From Azospirillum sp. TSH58 (lineage in GTDB: Bacteria > Pseudomonadota > Alphaproteobacteria > Azospirillales > Azospirillaceae), in assembly GCF_003119115.1 (NCBI RefSeq), contig NZ_CP022364.1:2618001-2682000 (forward strand): a stretch of 64,000 nucleotides of DNA, given 5' to 3'. The position numbers were made by a program, and so were the translations under genes. Positions 1 through 8,888 of this stretch are shown here, piece by piece (within the stretch, counting starts at the first letter, position 1; each line of letters starts with the position of its first letter). The notes under the pieces are model-generated. The model saw only the letters and a program-made list of their open reading frames with translations. It was not told the origin of the DNA and did no database searches.

Positions 1-71
1 TTTGCTAGGCCCCTGGGCGTGAATCGCATAGACGTACGCGCGTTCAAGACCCCGTAACCGGAGCCGTACCG

Positions 72-419
72 ATGTCGATCCAGCGCTTCCATTCCGGACC
101 GCGCATGAGCCAGATGGTCATCCACAAGGACACGGTCTATCTGGCCGGCCAGGTGGCCAACGATCCGACTCCGGACGTGGAGACGCAGACCCGCCAGATC
201 CTGGGCCAGATCGACGCCCTGCTGGCCGAGGGCGGCTCCGACAAGAGCAAGCTGCTGTCCGCCACCATCTATCTGACGGACATGTCCACCTTCGGCGCGA
301 TGAACAAGGCGTGGGAAGCCTGGGTCGATACGGCCAACCCGCCCGCCCGCGCCACCGTGGAAGCGAAGCTCGCCGCGCCGGAGTATCTCGTTGAAATTCA
401 GGTGACGGCGGCCAAATAA
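72..419 (+). CDS. ridA: RidA/YjgF family protein
   Basis: A 115-residue protein with the whole length of a RidA (YjgF/YER057c/UK114) subunit. Family members form trimers in the cytosol and hydrolyse reactive enamine/imine intermediates released by PLP enzymes such as threonine dehydratase, sparing other PLP enzymes from damage. The visible family pattern is an N-terminal VYLAGQVA strand, a central run of TQTRQILGQIDALL helix, an ATIYLTDM strand, and a C-terminal PARATVEAKLAAPEYLVEI segment whose Arg is the one that binds the carboxylate in active members. The ATG at 72 is preceded by CCGGAG about 9 nt upstream. It stands alone, followed by a perfect hairpin at 503-531. This is one of the shorter, non-archetypal RidA subgroups, so the exact substrate is not inferable. 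Confidence 0.9.
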   Translation: MSIQRFHSGPRMSQMVIHKDTVYLAGQVANDPTPDVETQTRQILGQIDALLAEGGSDKSKLLSATIYLTDMSTFGAMNKAWEAWVDTANPPARATVEAKLAAPEYLVEIQVTAAK

Positions 420-500
420 GCTGCGTGACGGGGCGACCCGGCTCCCTCGGTTGGGGTTTGCCGGCGTGGCCCACCAGACTGTGAGGGCCGCGTGCTTCGA

Positions 501-533
501 AAAAATCCGGAAGGCTTGACCTTCCGGATTTAC
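501..533 (+). terminator. Rho-independent-like terminator after ridA
   Basis: A perfect 12-bp stem (503-514 with 520-531) around a 5-nt loop, flanked by A-run on the left and T's in the right arm. It lies 80 nt past the ridA stop and before the fusA gene. The A/T flanks are symmetric but the T tract is short, so efficiency is uncertain. Confidence 0.6.
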
Positions 534-648
534 AGAACGTTAATCACGCCTTAACAGATCATCCGTAAAACCCCGACCAACCTCTGCCGCCGGAGCGGAC
601 GACCGTCGTTGCGCTTCGATAGCTGCGTTACAGTAATGGATTCGCAAC

Positions 649-2793
649 ATGCCGCGCCAAACGCCTCTTTCTGACATCCGGAACATCGGCATCATCGCCC
701 ACGTCGATGCCGGCAAGACGACGACCACCGAGCGCATCCTGTACTATACCGGTCGTAAGCACACGATCATCGACGTGCACGAGACGAAGGACCTGAAGTC
801 CTCGACCACGACCGACTACATGGAGCAGGAGCAGAAGCGCGGCATCACGATTCAGTCGGCTGCCGTCTCGACCTTCTGGCGCGGCAAGAAGATCAACGTC
901 ATCGACACCCCGGGCCACGTGGACTTCACCATCGAGGTGAACCGCTCGCTCCGCGTGCTCGACGGCGCGGTCGTCGTATTCGACGGCGTGGCCGGCGTGG
1001 AGCCGCAGTCCGAGACCAACTGGCGCCTCGCGGACAACTACAACGTCCCGCGCATCTGCTACGTCAACAAGATGGATCGTTCGGGTGCGAACTTCCAGCG
1101 TTGCGTCGGCATGATCAAGGCTCGCCTGAACGCCCGCCCGGTCTGCATCCAGGTTCCGCTGGGCTCGGAAGACAACTTCCGCGGCATGGTCGACCTGATC
1201 GAGATGAAGGCGTACGTCTGGTTCTCGGACGACAAGGACGCCAAGTGGGAAATCTGGGACATCACCGACGATCTGGCGAGCAAGCTCAACCTGACCGTCA
1301 AGGAAGACCTGGACAACATCGCCAGCATCCCGGCCCTGCGCGCCGAGCTGGTCGACACCGCGCTCGAGATGGACGACGCGGCGATGGAAGCCTACCTGGA
1401 GTCGGGTGAGGAGCCGTCGGCCGACGTGCTGCGCACCTGCCTGCGCAAGGGCACCATCACCAGCACCTTCACCCCGGTTCTCTGCGGCTCGTCCTACAAG
1501 AACAAGGGCGTCTGCCAGGTTCTGGACGCGGTCGTCGACCTGCTGCCGGCCCCGACCGACGTCGAGGCCATCAAGACGGTGGACGAGGACGGCAACCCGA
1601 ACGGCGAGCGTCTCAGCTCCGACGACGCGCCCTTCGCGGCGCTGGCCTTCAAGGTGCTGAACGACACCTACGGCTCGCTGACCTTCGTCCGCGTCTATTC
1701 GGGCGTGCTGACCAAGGGCATGTCGGTCCTGAACACGACCCGCGGCAAGCGCGAGAAGATCGGCCGCATGGTCGAGATGTTCGCCGCCCAGGCCAACCCG
1801 ATCGAGGAAGCCCGCGCCGGCGACATCATCGCGCTCGTCTCCCTGCAGGAGACGGACACCGGTGACACGCTCTGCGACGCCGCCCACCCGGTGATCCTGG
1901 AGCGCATGCGCTTCCCCGACCCCGTCATCAGCGTCTCGGTCGAGCCGAAGACCAAGGGCGAGCAGGAGAAGTTCTCCATCGCGCTCGGCAAGATGGTTCG
2001 CGCGGACCCGTCGCTGCGTCTGGAGACCGACCGTGAAACCGGCCAGACCATCCTGCGCGGCATGGGCGAGTTGCACCTGGAAGTGACGCTGGACCGTCTG
2101 CGCACGGAGTTCGGCGTGGAAGGCAACATGGGCAAGCCCCAGGTCGCCTACCGCGAGACGATCACCAAGCCGGTCGAGTACACCTACACCCACAAGAAGC
2201 AGACCGGCGGTTCGGGCCAGTTCGCCGAAGTCAAGATCGTCTTCGAGCCGCTGGAGCGTGGCGAGGGCTTCGTGTTCAAGGACGAGACGGTCGGCGGCAC
2301 GGTGCCGCGCGAATACGTCCCGTCGGTCGCGAAGGGCCTGGAAATGCAGAAGGAAGAGGGCGTGCTCGCCTCCTATCCGACGGTCGACTTCCGTGCCCGC
2401 CTGGTGGACGGCAAGTACCACGACGTCGACTCGAACGCCCTGACGTTCGAAATCGCCGCCAAGGCCTGCTTCCGTGAAGCCCTCAAGCAGGCCGGCCCGA
2501 TCCTGCTCGAGCCGGTCATGAAGGTCGAGGTCGTTACCCCGGACGATTACCTGGGCGACGTCATCGGCGACGTGAACCGCCGCCGCGGCACGGTGCTGGG
2601 CCAGCTTGAGCGTGGCACCAACATCGCCGTCGAGGCCCACGTGCCGCTGAACGAGATGTTCGGCTACATCGGCCAGCTCCGCGGCATGACCTCGGGCCGC
2701 GCGTCCTACACGATGGAGTTCAGCCACTACGAGCCGGTGCCGCGCAACGTCACCGACGAGATCGTGGCGGGCCGCAGCAACAAGGCCGCCTGA
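649..2793 (+). CDS. fusA: Elongation factor G (stand-alone copy)
   Basis: A 714-residue translational GTPase, cytosolic, catalysing ribosomal translocation (and recycling with RRF). G1 is AHVDAGKTT near residue 17, G3 is DTPGHVDF near residue 88, G4 is NKMD near residue 142; domain II, III, IV (with the tip loop around the GGSGQF segment) and V follow in normal order with no truncation. Codon use is strongly optimised, as in highly expressed genes. Two oddities: it is not in a str operon (no rpsL, rpsG or tuf beside it), and the switch I stretch after VH reads [13 protein letters not shown] before MEQEQ, about five residues longer than in the usual bacterial EF-G. It could be the only housekeeping EF-G moved out of the str operon, or a paralogue; the window cannot decide. 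A strong hairpin terminator follows. Confidence 0.93.
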   Translation: MPRQTPLSDIRNIGIIAHVDAGKTTTTERILYYTGRKHTIIDVHETKDLKSSTTTDYMEQEQKRGITIQSAAVSTFWRGKKINVIDTPGHVDFTIEVNRSLRVLDGAVVVFDGVAGVEPQSETNWRLADNYNVPRICYVNKMDRSGANFQRCVGMIKARLNARPVCIQVPLGSEDNFRGMVDLIEMKAYVWFSDDKDAKWEIWDITDDLASKLNLTVKEDLDNIASIPALRAELVDTALEMDDAAMEAYLESGEEPSADVLRTCLRKGTITSTFTPVLCGSSYKNKGVCQVLDAVVDLLPAPTDVEAIKTVDEDGNPNGERLSSDDAPFAALAFKVLNDTYGSLTFVRVYSGVLTKGMSVLNTTRGKREKIGRMVEMFAAQANPIEEARAGDIIALVSLQETDTGDTLCDAAHPVILERMRFPDPVISVSVEPKTKGEQEKFSIALGKMVRADPSLRLETDRETGQTILRGMGELHLEVTLDRLRTEFGVEGNMGKPQVAYRETITKPVEYTYTHKKQTGGSGQFAEVKIVFEPLERGEGFVFKDETVGGTVPREYVPSVAKGLEMQKEEGVLASYPTVDFRARLVDGKYHDVDSNALTFEIAAKACFREALKQAGPILLEPVMKVEVVTPDDYLGDVIGDVNRRRGTVLGQLERGTNIAVEAHVPLNEMFGYIGQLRGMTSGRASYTMEFSHYEPVPRNVTDEIVAGRSNKAA

Positions 2794-2845
2794 TAAAGGC
2801 TGCTTGATAAAGGCCGCCCGGTAACGGGCTGCTTTCCGGGGAAGG

Positions 2846-2879
2846 GGTCGGCGAAGCGATTCGCCGGCCCTTTTTCTTT
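2846..2879 (+). terminator. Intrinsic terminator of fusA
   Basis: A 10-bp stem (2846-2855 with 2860-2869, one G-T pair) with a GCGA loop, followed directly by a T-rich tract at 2871-2878. It is 53 nt past the fusA stop and in the right orientation. Confidence 0.85.
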
Positions 2880-2990
2880 GTCCGGCGGGAACTTTGCCGG
2901 GGCCACCCCGGCGGGATGAGGGATTCTTCTTGCGGCGATACCGCTTTCGGATCAGTGTTGCCGGCATGTGACGCATCCCAGTTTTTGGGA

Positions 2991-3563
2991 ATGACCCAGA
3001 GAATCCTCTTGCCCGTGGCCTTCCTGGCCCTTCTGCTCCTCGGCGCTACCGGCCCCGGTTCGCGGGCCTGGGCAGGGCAGGAGGACGCGCGACTCGGTGG
3101 CCTGTTCCAGGATCTGCGGACCGCCGGCGATGCGGTCGCGGCGGAAGCGGTCGAGGACCGCATCTGGGACGTCTGGCTGGAGCACCCCAGCGACGATCTG
3201 ATCGTGCTGATGCACCACGGCGTGCAGAGCCTGAACGCCGACCGCTATGGCGAGGCGCTGGCCGCCTTCGATCAGGTGGTCGCCGCCGATCCGACCTACG
3301 CCGAAGGCTGGAACAAGCGGGCCAACGCCGAATACATGCTGGGGGATTACGACGCCGCGGTGCGCGACATCCGCCGGGTGCTGGCGCTGGAGCCGCGGCA
3401 TTTCGGGGCGCTGGCCGGGCTGGGCCTCGTCTATCTCGCCATCGACCAGCCGGCCGGGGCGCTGCGCGCCTTCGACGCCGCTCTGGCCATCAACCCGCAC
3501 CTCGACCGCGTCCGCCAGCAGGCCGCGACCATCCGCCTGCGCATGGCCGGCTCGGCCCTGTGA
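2991..3563 (+). CDS. Secreted tetratricopeptide-repeat protein
   Basis: A 190-residue protein with an N-terminal signal sequence (TQR, then a leucine-rich hydrophobic stretch to about residue 18, then a probable Ala-x-Ala-type cleavage site at RAWAG), so it is likely periplasmic. The rest holds about three TPR units, visible as repeated A-x-x-x-F/Y-x-x-x-L patterns: YGEALAAFDQVVAADP, YDAAVRDIRRVLALEP and AGALRAFDAALAINP. TPRs mediate protein-protein contact; no enzymatic domain is visible. The ATG at 2991 is chosen because it begins the signal peptide; the reading frame is open 25 codons further upstream but that extension is not protein-like. It sits between fusA and the DegP-type protease on the same strand. 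Specific role unknown. Confidence 0.75.
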   Translation: MTQRILLPVAFLALLLLGATGPGSRAWAGQEDARLGGLFQDLRTAGDAVAAEAVEDRIWDVWLEHPSDDLIVLMHHGVQSLNADRYGEALAAFDQVVAADPTYAEGWNKRANAEYMLGDYDAAVRDIRRVLALEPRHFGALAGLGLVYLAIDQPAGALRAFDAALAINPHLDRVRQQAATIRLRMAGSAL

Positions 3564-3683
3564 ACGGCACGATGTTCTAATCCCTCCCTGAAAAACTTTT
3601 AATCCGCCCGCAAGCCCCCCGTGACTCGGCGCCCGCTACTTTCAGGGCAACGAACAACGCATGCCAGTCACGGAGAGCAACCG

Positions 3684-5240
3684 ATGTCCACCCCCGCCAA
3701 CGCCGGACCCACCCCGCGGTCGAGCCGGGTGCGGCGTACCATCGCCGCCGTCCTCCTCGGCACCACAGTGCTGACCGGTCCGTTCCTGATCGCCAACCAG
3801 TCCACCGCCGCGGCCGCCGAAAGCGCCGTGACGCAGAACATGCCGGGCAGCTTCGCCGATCTGGCGGCCAAGGTGTCGCCCGCCGTGGTGAACGTGTCGA
3901 CCACCCAGCAGGCCAAGGCCGAGCGCGGCAACCCGCGCATGCCCGGCTTCCCGCCGGGGTCGCCCTTCGAAGAGTTCTTCCGCCAGTTCCAGGACCAGTT
4001 CGGCCAGAATGGCGATCAGGGCGGCGGTCCGGGCGGCGACGACCAGTCCGAAGGGCAGCCGCGCGGCAAGGTCGGCTCGCTCGGCTCCGGCTTCATCATC
4101 GACGCGGCCGGCTATGTGGTGACCAACAACCACGTCATCGACGGCGCCGACGAGATCAAGGTCACGCTCCAGGACGGGACGGAGCTTCCCGCCACGCTGG
4201 TCGGGCGCGACGCCAAGACCGACATCGCCCTTCTGAAGGTGAAGTCCGACAAGGCGCTGCCCGCGTTGGAGTGGGGAGACAGCGACGCCGCCCGCGTCGG
4301 CGACTGGATCATGGCCGTCGGCAACCCCTTCGGGCTGGGCGGCACGGTGACCAACGGCATCATCTCGGCCCGCGGGCGCGACATCCACAGCGGCCCCTAC
4401 GACGACTATCTCCAGCTCGACGCCGCCATCAACCGCGGCAATTCGGGCGGCCCGACCTTCACCCTGGACGGGCGGGTGATCGGCATCAACACCGCCATCT
4501 ATTCGCCCAACGGCGGTTCGGTCGGCATCGGCTTCGCCATCCCGTCCAACATCGCCAAGCAGGTCGTCGCCCAGCTCAAGGAGAATGGCCATGTCGAGCG
4601 CGGCTGGCTGGGCGTGAAGATCCAGGAGATTTCGCCGGAGATCGCCGAGTCGGTCGGCCTGTCCCAGACCAAGGGAGCCCTGGTCGCCGAGGTGACCCCG
4701 GACAGCCCCGCCGCCAAGGCCGGCGTGCGCCAGGGCGACGTCATCCTGGCCTATGGCGGCAAGCCGGTGAACACGCTGCGCGACCTGACCCGCCGGGTGG
4801 CCGACACCAAGGCCGGCGACACGGTGGACATGACCGTGGTCCGCAAGGGCAAGGAGTCGACCCTGACCGCCCACATCGCGCCGCTCCCCGCCGAGCAGCG
4901 CATGGCCGCCGCGGAGGGGACCGGCCCCGCCGCCGACAGCGCGGTGGAGACCGTCAAGGGGCTGAAGCTGGCCCCGCTGGATGGCGCGGCCCGCAGCCGC
5001 CTCGGCCTGGGCGAGGGCGTGAAGGGTGTGGTCGTCACCGCGGTGTCGTCGCAGGCCGGTGATCTGCCCGTCCGTCCGGGCGACGTGATCGTCAAGGTCG
5101 GTGACCACAGCGTGACCTCCCCCGCCGAGGTGACCAAGAGCCTGCACGAGGCCGAGAAGGACGGCCGCAAAGCGGTCCTGCTGCTGGTCAACCGCGGCGG
5201 CAACGAAAGTTTCGTCCCGCTGAAGCTCGGCAAGGCGTGA
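3684..5240 (+). CDS. DegP/DegQ-type periplasmic serine endoprotease (Do family)
   Basis: A 518-residue HtrA protease that degrades or refolds damaged periplasmic proteins. An Arg-rich start followed by a hydrophobic segment and STAAAAES suggests a Sec signal peptide of about 38 residues. The trypsin-like domain carries the complete triad: His150 in TNNHV, Asp180 in KTDIAL and Ser254 in GNSGGP. A Gly/Gln/Asp-rich loop (about residues 105-132) precedes the first strand, typical of the LA loop of DegP/DegQ. Two PDZ domains follow (about 300-400 and 430-515). The ATG at 3684 follows GGAGAG at 3672-3677; a GTG 21 codons upstream is open but lacks a ribosome site. The two-component pair just downstream suggests envelope-stress control, an inference from position. 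Confidence 0.93.
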   Translation: MSTPANAGPTPRSSRVRRTIAAVLLGTTVLTGPFLIANQSTAAAAESAVTQNMPGSFADLAAKVSPAVVNVSTTQQAKAERGNPRMPGFPPGSPFEEFFRQFQDQFGQNGDQGGGPGGDDQSEGQPRGKVGSLGSGFIIDAAGYVVTNNHVIDGADEIKVTLQDGTELPATLVGRDAKTDIALLKVKSDKALPALEWGDSDAARVGDWIMAVGNPFGLGGTVTNGIISARGRDIHSGPYDDYLQLDAAINRGNSGGPTFTLDGRVIGINTAIYSPNGGSVGIGFAIPSNIAKQVVAQLKENGHVERGWLGVKIQEISPEIAESVGLSQTKGALVAEVTPDSPAAKAGVRQGDVILAYGGKPVNTLRDLTRRVADTKAGDTVDMTVVRKGKESTLTAHIAPLPAEQRMAAAEGTGPAADSAVETVKGLKLAPLDGAARSRLGLGEGVKGVVVTAVSSQAGDLPVRPGDVIVKVGDHSVTSPAEVTKSLHEAEKDGRKAVLLLVNRGGNESFVPLKLGKA

Positions 5241-5345
5241 CGCCGGAAAACACCGGCGATCCTCCCGTCGCCGGTGTGACGGGGTGGAGGGTGTCTGTCA
5301 TGCGAACCCCCGCCGCGCGGACATCCTCCCCCTTCGTTTCGTTTG

Positions 5346-5375
5346 GCCCTTTCCCCTCCCCGGAGGGGCGGGGGC
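5346..5375. repeat. GC-rich palindromic (REP-like) element
   Basis: An imperfect palindrome centred on CCCCGGAGGGG, in the 172-nt gap between the protease and the response regulator. It belongs with the similar intergenic elements at 38015, 40817, 51432, 52036, 60962 and 63655. Confidence 0.5.
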
Positions 5376-5412
5376 ATTCACCTTTGGACTCGCGGAAGGA
5401 TGCGGTAGACTC

Positions 5413-6096
5413 ATGCTCATGAAAGTCCTCGTCATCGAAGACGACCAGCAGGCCGCCTCCTATCTGGCCAAGGGGCTGAAGGAGGCCGGGCATGTCGTGG
5501 ATGCCGCCAACGACGGCAAGGAGGGGCTGTTCCTGGCCGGCTCCGAGCATTACGACGTCATGATCGTGGACCGCATGCTGCCGGGCCGCGACGGGCTGTC
5601 GCTGGTCGAGATCCTGCGCGCCACCGGCAACGACACGCCGGTGCTGTTCCTCTCCGCGCTGGGCAGCGTCGACGACCGGGTGAAGGGGCTGAAGGCCGGC
5701 GGCGACGACTATCTGACCAAGCCCTTCGCCTTCTCCGAACTGCTCGCCCGGATCGAGGTGCTGGTGCGCCGCCGCAGCGCCGCCCAGCCGCAGACCCGCC
5801 TGACGGTCGCCGATCTGGAACTGGACCTGCTGTCGCGCACCGTCCGCCGGGCCGGCAAGTCCATCGACCTGCTGCCGCGGGAGTTCGCCCTGCTGGAGTA
5901 TCTGATGCGCAACGCCGGCAGCGTGGTGACCCGCACCATGATGCTGGAGAATGTGTGGGACTATCACTTCGACCCGCAGACCAACGTCATCGACGTGCAC
6001 ATCGCCCGCCTGCGCCAGAAGATCGACAAGGATTTTCCGACGCCGCTGATCCACACCGTGCGCGGCGCCGGCTACAGCCTGCGGGCGCCGCAATGA
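5413..6096 (+). CDS. OmpR-family response regulator
   Basis: A 227-residue two-domain DNA-binding regulator. The receiver domain starts at KVLVIEDD (acidic pocket), carries the phospho-acceptor Asp53 in IVDRMLPG, the conserved Ser in LFLSALG and the Lys in YLTKPF. After a short linker a winged-helix domain follows (about residues 130-225) with PREFALLEYLMRN and the closing TVRGAGYSL strand typical of OmpR/PhoB. ATG 5413 and ATG 5419 are both possible; GGAAGG at 5394-5399 fits the first slightly better. The frame is open upstream to 5284 but that part crosses a palindromic element. The histidine kinase 31 nt downstream is its evident partner; targets may include the adjacent protease gene (inference). 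Confidence 0.9.
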   Translation: MLMKVLVIEDDQQAASYLAKGLKEAGHVVDAANDGKEGLFLAGSEHYDVMIVDRMLPGRDGLSLVEILRATGNDTPVLFLSALGSVDDRVKGLKAGGDDYLTKPFAFSELLARIEVLVRRRSAAQPQTRLTVADLELDLLSRTVRRAGKSIDLLPREFALLEYLMRNAGSVVTRTMMLENVWDYHFDPQTNVIDVHIARLRQKIDKDFPTPLIHTVRGAGYSLRAPQ

Positions 6097-6127
6097 AGGC
6101 GGCGGCGAGGGGGGCAGGCGGGGGAGC

Positions 6128-7525
6128 GTGAAGGCGGCCATTCCCATCCTGCGCCTTCTGCGCACGACGCCGTTCCGGCTGGCCCTGCTGTATCTGGGCC
6201 TGTTCGTCATTTCGGTCGGGGTGATCCTGGCCGTCGTCTACCGTTCCACCGCGGGGTTCCTGGAGGAGGAGATCGGCGCCACCATCGCGCTGGAGGTCGC
6301 CGGGCTTCAGGACCAGTACCGCAGCGCCGGCCTGCGCGGGCTGGTCGATTCCGTGCGGGAGCGCAGCGGCTATTCGCACACCAACTCCATCTACCTGCTG
6401 ACCACGCCGGGCGGGGTCATCCTGGCCGGCAACCTGTCGGGCTGGCCCGACGCCACGGCGGGGCCGGGCGGCTGGACCCATTTCAAGATTTCCGATTATG
6501 GCGGGGTGAACAACCGGCCCTCCACCGCGATGGCGGTCAGCTTCATCCTGCCCGGCCAGTTCCGCCTGCTGGTGGGCCGCGACATGAGCGAGCTGGACCA
6601 GCTCCGCGGGCGCATGGTCGTGTCGCTGCGCTGGGTCTTCCTGGTGACGGTGGTGCTGGGGCTGGGCGGCGGCCTGCTGCTGGCGCGCGGCGCCATGCAC
6701 CGGATCGAGGCGATCAACCGCACCACCCACCGCATCATGGCCGGCGACCTGTCGGGCCGCGTTCCGCGCGGCGGCGGCGGGGACGAGATCGACCGGCTGG
6801 CCGGCAACCTGAACGCCATGCTGGACCAGATCGAGCGGCTGATGACCGGCATGCGGCAGGTCACCGAGAGCGTGGCCCACGACCTGCGCACGCCGCTGTC
6901 GCGCCTGCGCTCTCGCGTCGAACTGGCCTTGATCCGCGAGACCGACGACCCGGAGGTCTACCGCACCGTGCTGCAGGACACGATCCTGGAGGCCGACCGG
7001 CTGCTCGCCACCTTCACCGCTCTGCTGTCCATCGCCGAGGCCGAATCCGGCGCCAACCGCAAGGCGCTGGAGCCGGTGCGGCTGGCCGACGTGGTCCGGC
7101 TGGCCGCCGACCTCTACGAGCCGGTGGCGGAGGAGAAAAGCCTGACCCTGGTCACCGACATCCGGGCGGAGCCGACCGTGCGCGGGAACGAGCAGCTGCT
7201 CGCCCAGGCGGTGTCGAACCTGCTGGACAACGCCATCAAATACACGCCGGAGGGCGGGCGCATCACACTGCTGCTGGAGGGCGCCGAGCCGGGGCAGGCC
7301 GCCCGCGTCACCGTGGCGGACAACGGCCCCGGCATTCCGCCGGAGATGCGGGAGAAGGTGCTGGAGCGCTTCGTCCGGCTGGACGCCGCGCGGGCCTCGC
7401 CGGGGAACGGGCTGGGCCTCAGCCTCGTGGAGGCGGTGGCCCGGCTGCACGACGCGTCGCTGCGGCTTGAGGACAACGAGCCGGGCCTGAAGGTCGGCAT
7501 CGTCTTCCCGCCGGATGCCGGCTGA
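6128..7525 (+). CDS. Two-component sensor histidine kinase (HAMP)
   Basis: A 465-residue inner-membrane kinase. It has two membrane segments (about 18-40 and 168-190) flanking a small periplasmic domain of roughly 125 residues, then a HAMP linker (RIEAINRTTHRIMAGDLSGR), the dimerisation domain with phospho-acceptor His251 in SVAHDLRTPLSRLRS, and a HATPase domain with N box LLDNAIKYTP, G1 box DNGPGIP and G2 box GNGLGLSLV. The GTG start at 6128 follows GGGGGAG closely. It follows the response regulator in the same operon. The sensory domain has no recognised fold by eye; the neighbouring DegP-type protease makes a periplasmic protein-folding signal plausible but this is inference. Confidence 0.9.
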   Translation: MKAAIPILRLLRTTPFRLALLYLGLFVISVGVILAVVYRSTAGFLEEEIGATIALEVAGLQDQYRSAGLRGLVDSVRERSGYSHTNSIYLLTTPGGVILAGNLSGWPDATAGPGGWTHFKISDYGGVNNRPSTAMAVSFILPGQFRLLVGRDMSELDQLRGRMVVSLRWVFLVTVVLGLGGGLLLARGAMHRIEAINRTTHRIMAGDLSGRVPRGGGGDEIDRLAGNLNAMLDQIERLMTGMRQVTESVAHDLRTPLSRLRSRVELALIRETDDPEVYRTVLQDTILEADRLLATFTALLSIAEAESGANRKALEPVRLADVVRLAADLYEPVAEEKSLTLVTDIRAEPTVRGNEQLLAQAVSNLLDNAIKYTPEGGRITLLLEGAEPGQAARVTVADNGPGIPPEMREKVLERFVRLDAARASPGNGLGLSLVEAVARLHDASLRLEDNEPGLKVGIVFPPDAG

Positions 7526-7564
7526 CGCTCCCGATAGGAGACGCTCCCGATAGGAGACGCTCCC
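7524..7564 (+). repeat. 16-bp tandem direct repeat at the end of the kinase gene
   Basis: GACGCTCCCGATAGGA occurs twice in perfect tandem (7524-7539, 7540-7555) with a third partial copy (7556-7564). The first copy begins inside the kinase stop codon. It looks like a slipped-strand duplication of the post-stop sequence and sits just before the terminator. Confidence 0.8.
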
Positions 7565-7570
7565 CACAAG

Positions 7571-7600
7571 AAAAGAGCCCGCCGTTTCCGGCGGGCTTTT
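7571..7600 (+). terminator. Intrinsic terminator of the two-component operon
   Basis: AGCCCGCCG (7576-7584) pairs perfectly with CGGCGGGCT (7589-7597) around a short loop, preceded by AAAAG and followed by a short T run. It lies 50 nt after the kinase stop. Confidence 0.8.
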
Positions 7601-7784
7601 GAGGTGACATCAGCGAGAATGACTCCTTGGCGTCAGACATGATATGGGGCGCCAACCGTCCGCGCGCATTCGGATAAGCGTCTTAGCACGAAGGTGCTAG
7701 CGGGGTGGCGGTGCAACAGTTTCCTGCGGGGGGCGTTTGTCCATCGGACCGGCATGCCGGTGGCAAACACGGCGGGAAGAATCG

Positions 7785-8867
7785 ATGGACGCGACCAGAC
7801 AGGCTCCCATTCAGGCCCCCATCCAGGCCGGGGAGCCGGCAACCGCCGGGCGGAGCACCGCAACCGAACTGAAGCTGTTCACCTGGAAGATGCTGATCGC
7901 CGCCGGCGTGCTGGGGACGCTGTTCCTGGCCTGGCAGGTGGCCGACGCGCTGCTGCTGGTCTTCGCCGGCGTGCTTCTGGCGATCCTGTTCCAGCGCATC
8001 GCCGGTCTGGTGCGGCGCTACACCGGCCTTCCGCAGGGCTGGTCGCTCGGCGTCGTGCTGCTGCTTCTGGCGGTGCTTCTGATCGGCGGCGGCGTGCTGA
8101 TGGGCCAGTCGGTGGTCAGCCAGTTCGACCAGCTCTCCCAGCAGATTTCCAGCGCCGTGCAGCAGCTTCCCGGCTCGCTGCGCGACCAGATCATGGAACA
8201 GGGGCGGGACGCCTCCTCCTGGCTGAACCGGCTGCAGAGCGTCGCGTCCAGCGTGATGTTCTTCCTGGGCGATCTGGTGGTGGTGATGTTCACGGCCATC
8301 TACCTCGCGGCCTCGCCCGGCGTCTACCAGCGCGGCGTCATCCTGCTGGTGCCGCCGCGCGGTCACGAGCGCGCGCGGGAGGTGCTGGACGTGATGGGGG
8401 ACTCGCTGTGGAAGTGGCTGATCGGGCAGCTTTCGGCCATGGCCATCGTCGGCGTGCTGACCACCACGGGCCTGCTTCTGCTGGGCATCCCGAGCGCCCC
8501 GGCGCTGGGCCTGCTGGCGGCACTCCTGGAGTTCGTTCCGCTGATCGGCCCGTTCCTGGCGGCGGTCCCGGCGATCCTCATCGGCTTCGCCCAATCGCCG
8601 CAGGACGCGCTGTGGGTGGCGCTGCTCTACCTGACGATCCAGCAGGTCGAGGGCAACGTCGTCATGCCGCTGATGCAGAAGAAGGTGGTGGACCTGCCCC
8701 CGGTCATCACCATCGCGGCCATCGCGGCGGGGGGCGTGCTGTTCGGCCTGATGGGCATGTTCCTGGCCACGCCCTTCGCGGTCGTGATGCTGGTGCTGGT
8801 CAACATGCTCTACATCGAGGACAAGCTGGGGGAGGGGCGGCACTTCCCCAGCGAGGACAAGGCGTAG
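7785..8867 (+). CDS. AI-2E family transporter (PerM/YdiK type)
   Basis: A 360-residue polytopic inner-membrane protein. The AI-2E/TqsA superfamily layout is visible: paired N-terminal helices (about 30-75), a third helix near 88-108, a long amphipathic loop (QFDQLSQQISSAVQQLPGSL), then four to five helices from about 165 onward containing the family signature EFVPLIGPFLAAVPAILIGF and the later QQVEGNVVMPLMQKK. Members export small molecules (AI-2 in the founding case, ions in some bacterial members), so substrate is unknown here. ATG 7785 follows GGGAAG at 7773-7778; an in-frame ATG 16 codons upstream is less well placed. It is convergent with the drug exporter downstream, only 21 nt apart. 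Confidence 0.85.
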   Translation: MDATRQAPIQAPIQAGEPATAGRSTATELKLFTWKMLIAAGVLGTLFLAWQVADALLLVFAGVLLAILFQRIAGLVRRYTGLPQGWSLGVVLLLLAVLLIGGGVLMGQSVVSQFDQLSQQISSAVQQLPGSLRDQIMEQGRDASSWLNRLQSVASSVMFFLGDLVVVMFTAIYLAASPGVYQRGVILLVPPRGHERAREVLDVMGDSLWKWLIGQLSAMAIVGVLTTTGLLLLGIPSAPALGLLAALLEFVPLIGPFLAAVPAILIGFAQSPQDALWVALLYLTIQQVEGNVVMPLMQKKVVDLPPVITIAAIAAGGVLFGLMGMFLATPFAVVMLVLVNMLYIEDKLGEGRHFPSEDKA

Positions 8868-8888
8868 GGCGGCCCCCGATCCCGGTCC

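Noticed and set aside
628..2976. A 782-codon minus-strand frame opposite fusA.
   Set aside because: Antisense shadow of a conserved gene. It has no ribosome site and no family resemblance.
3642..5147. A long minus-strand frame opposite the DegP-type protease.
   Set aside because: Antisense shadow; the plus-strand frame has an intact Ser protease triad and two PDZ domains.
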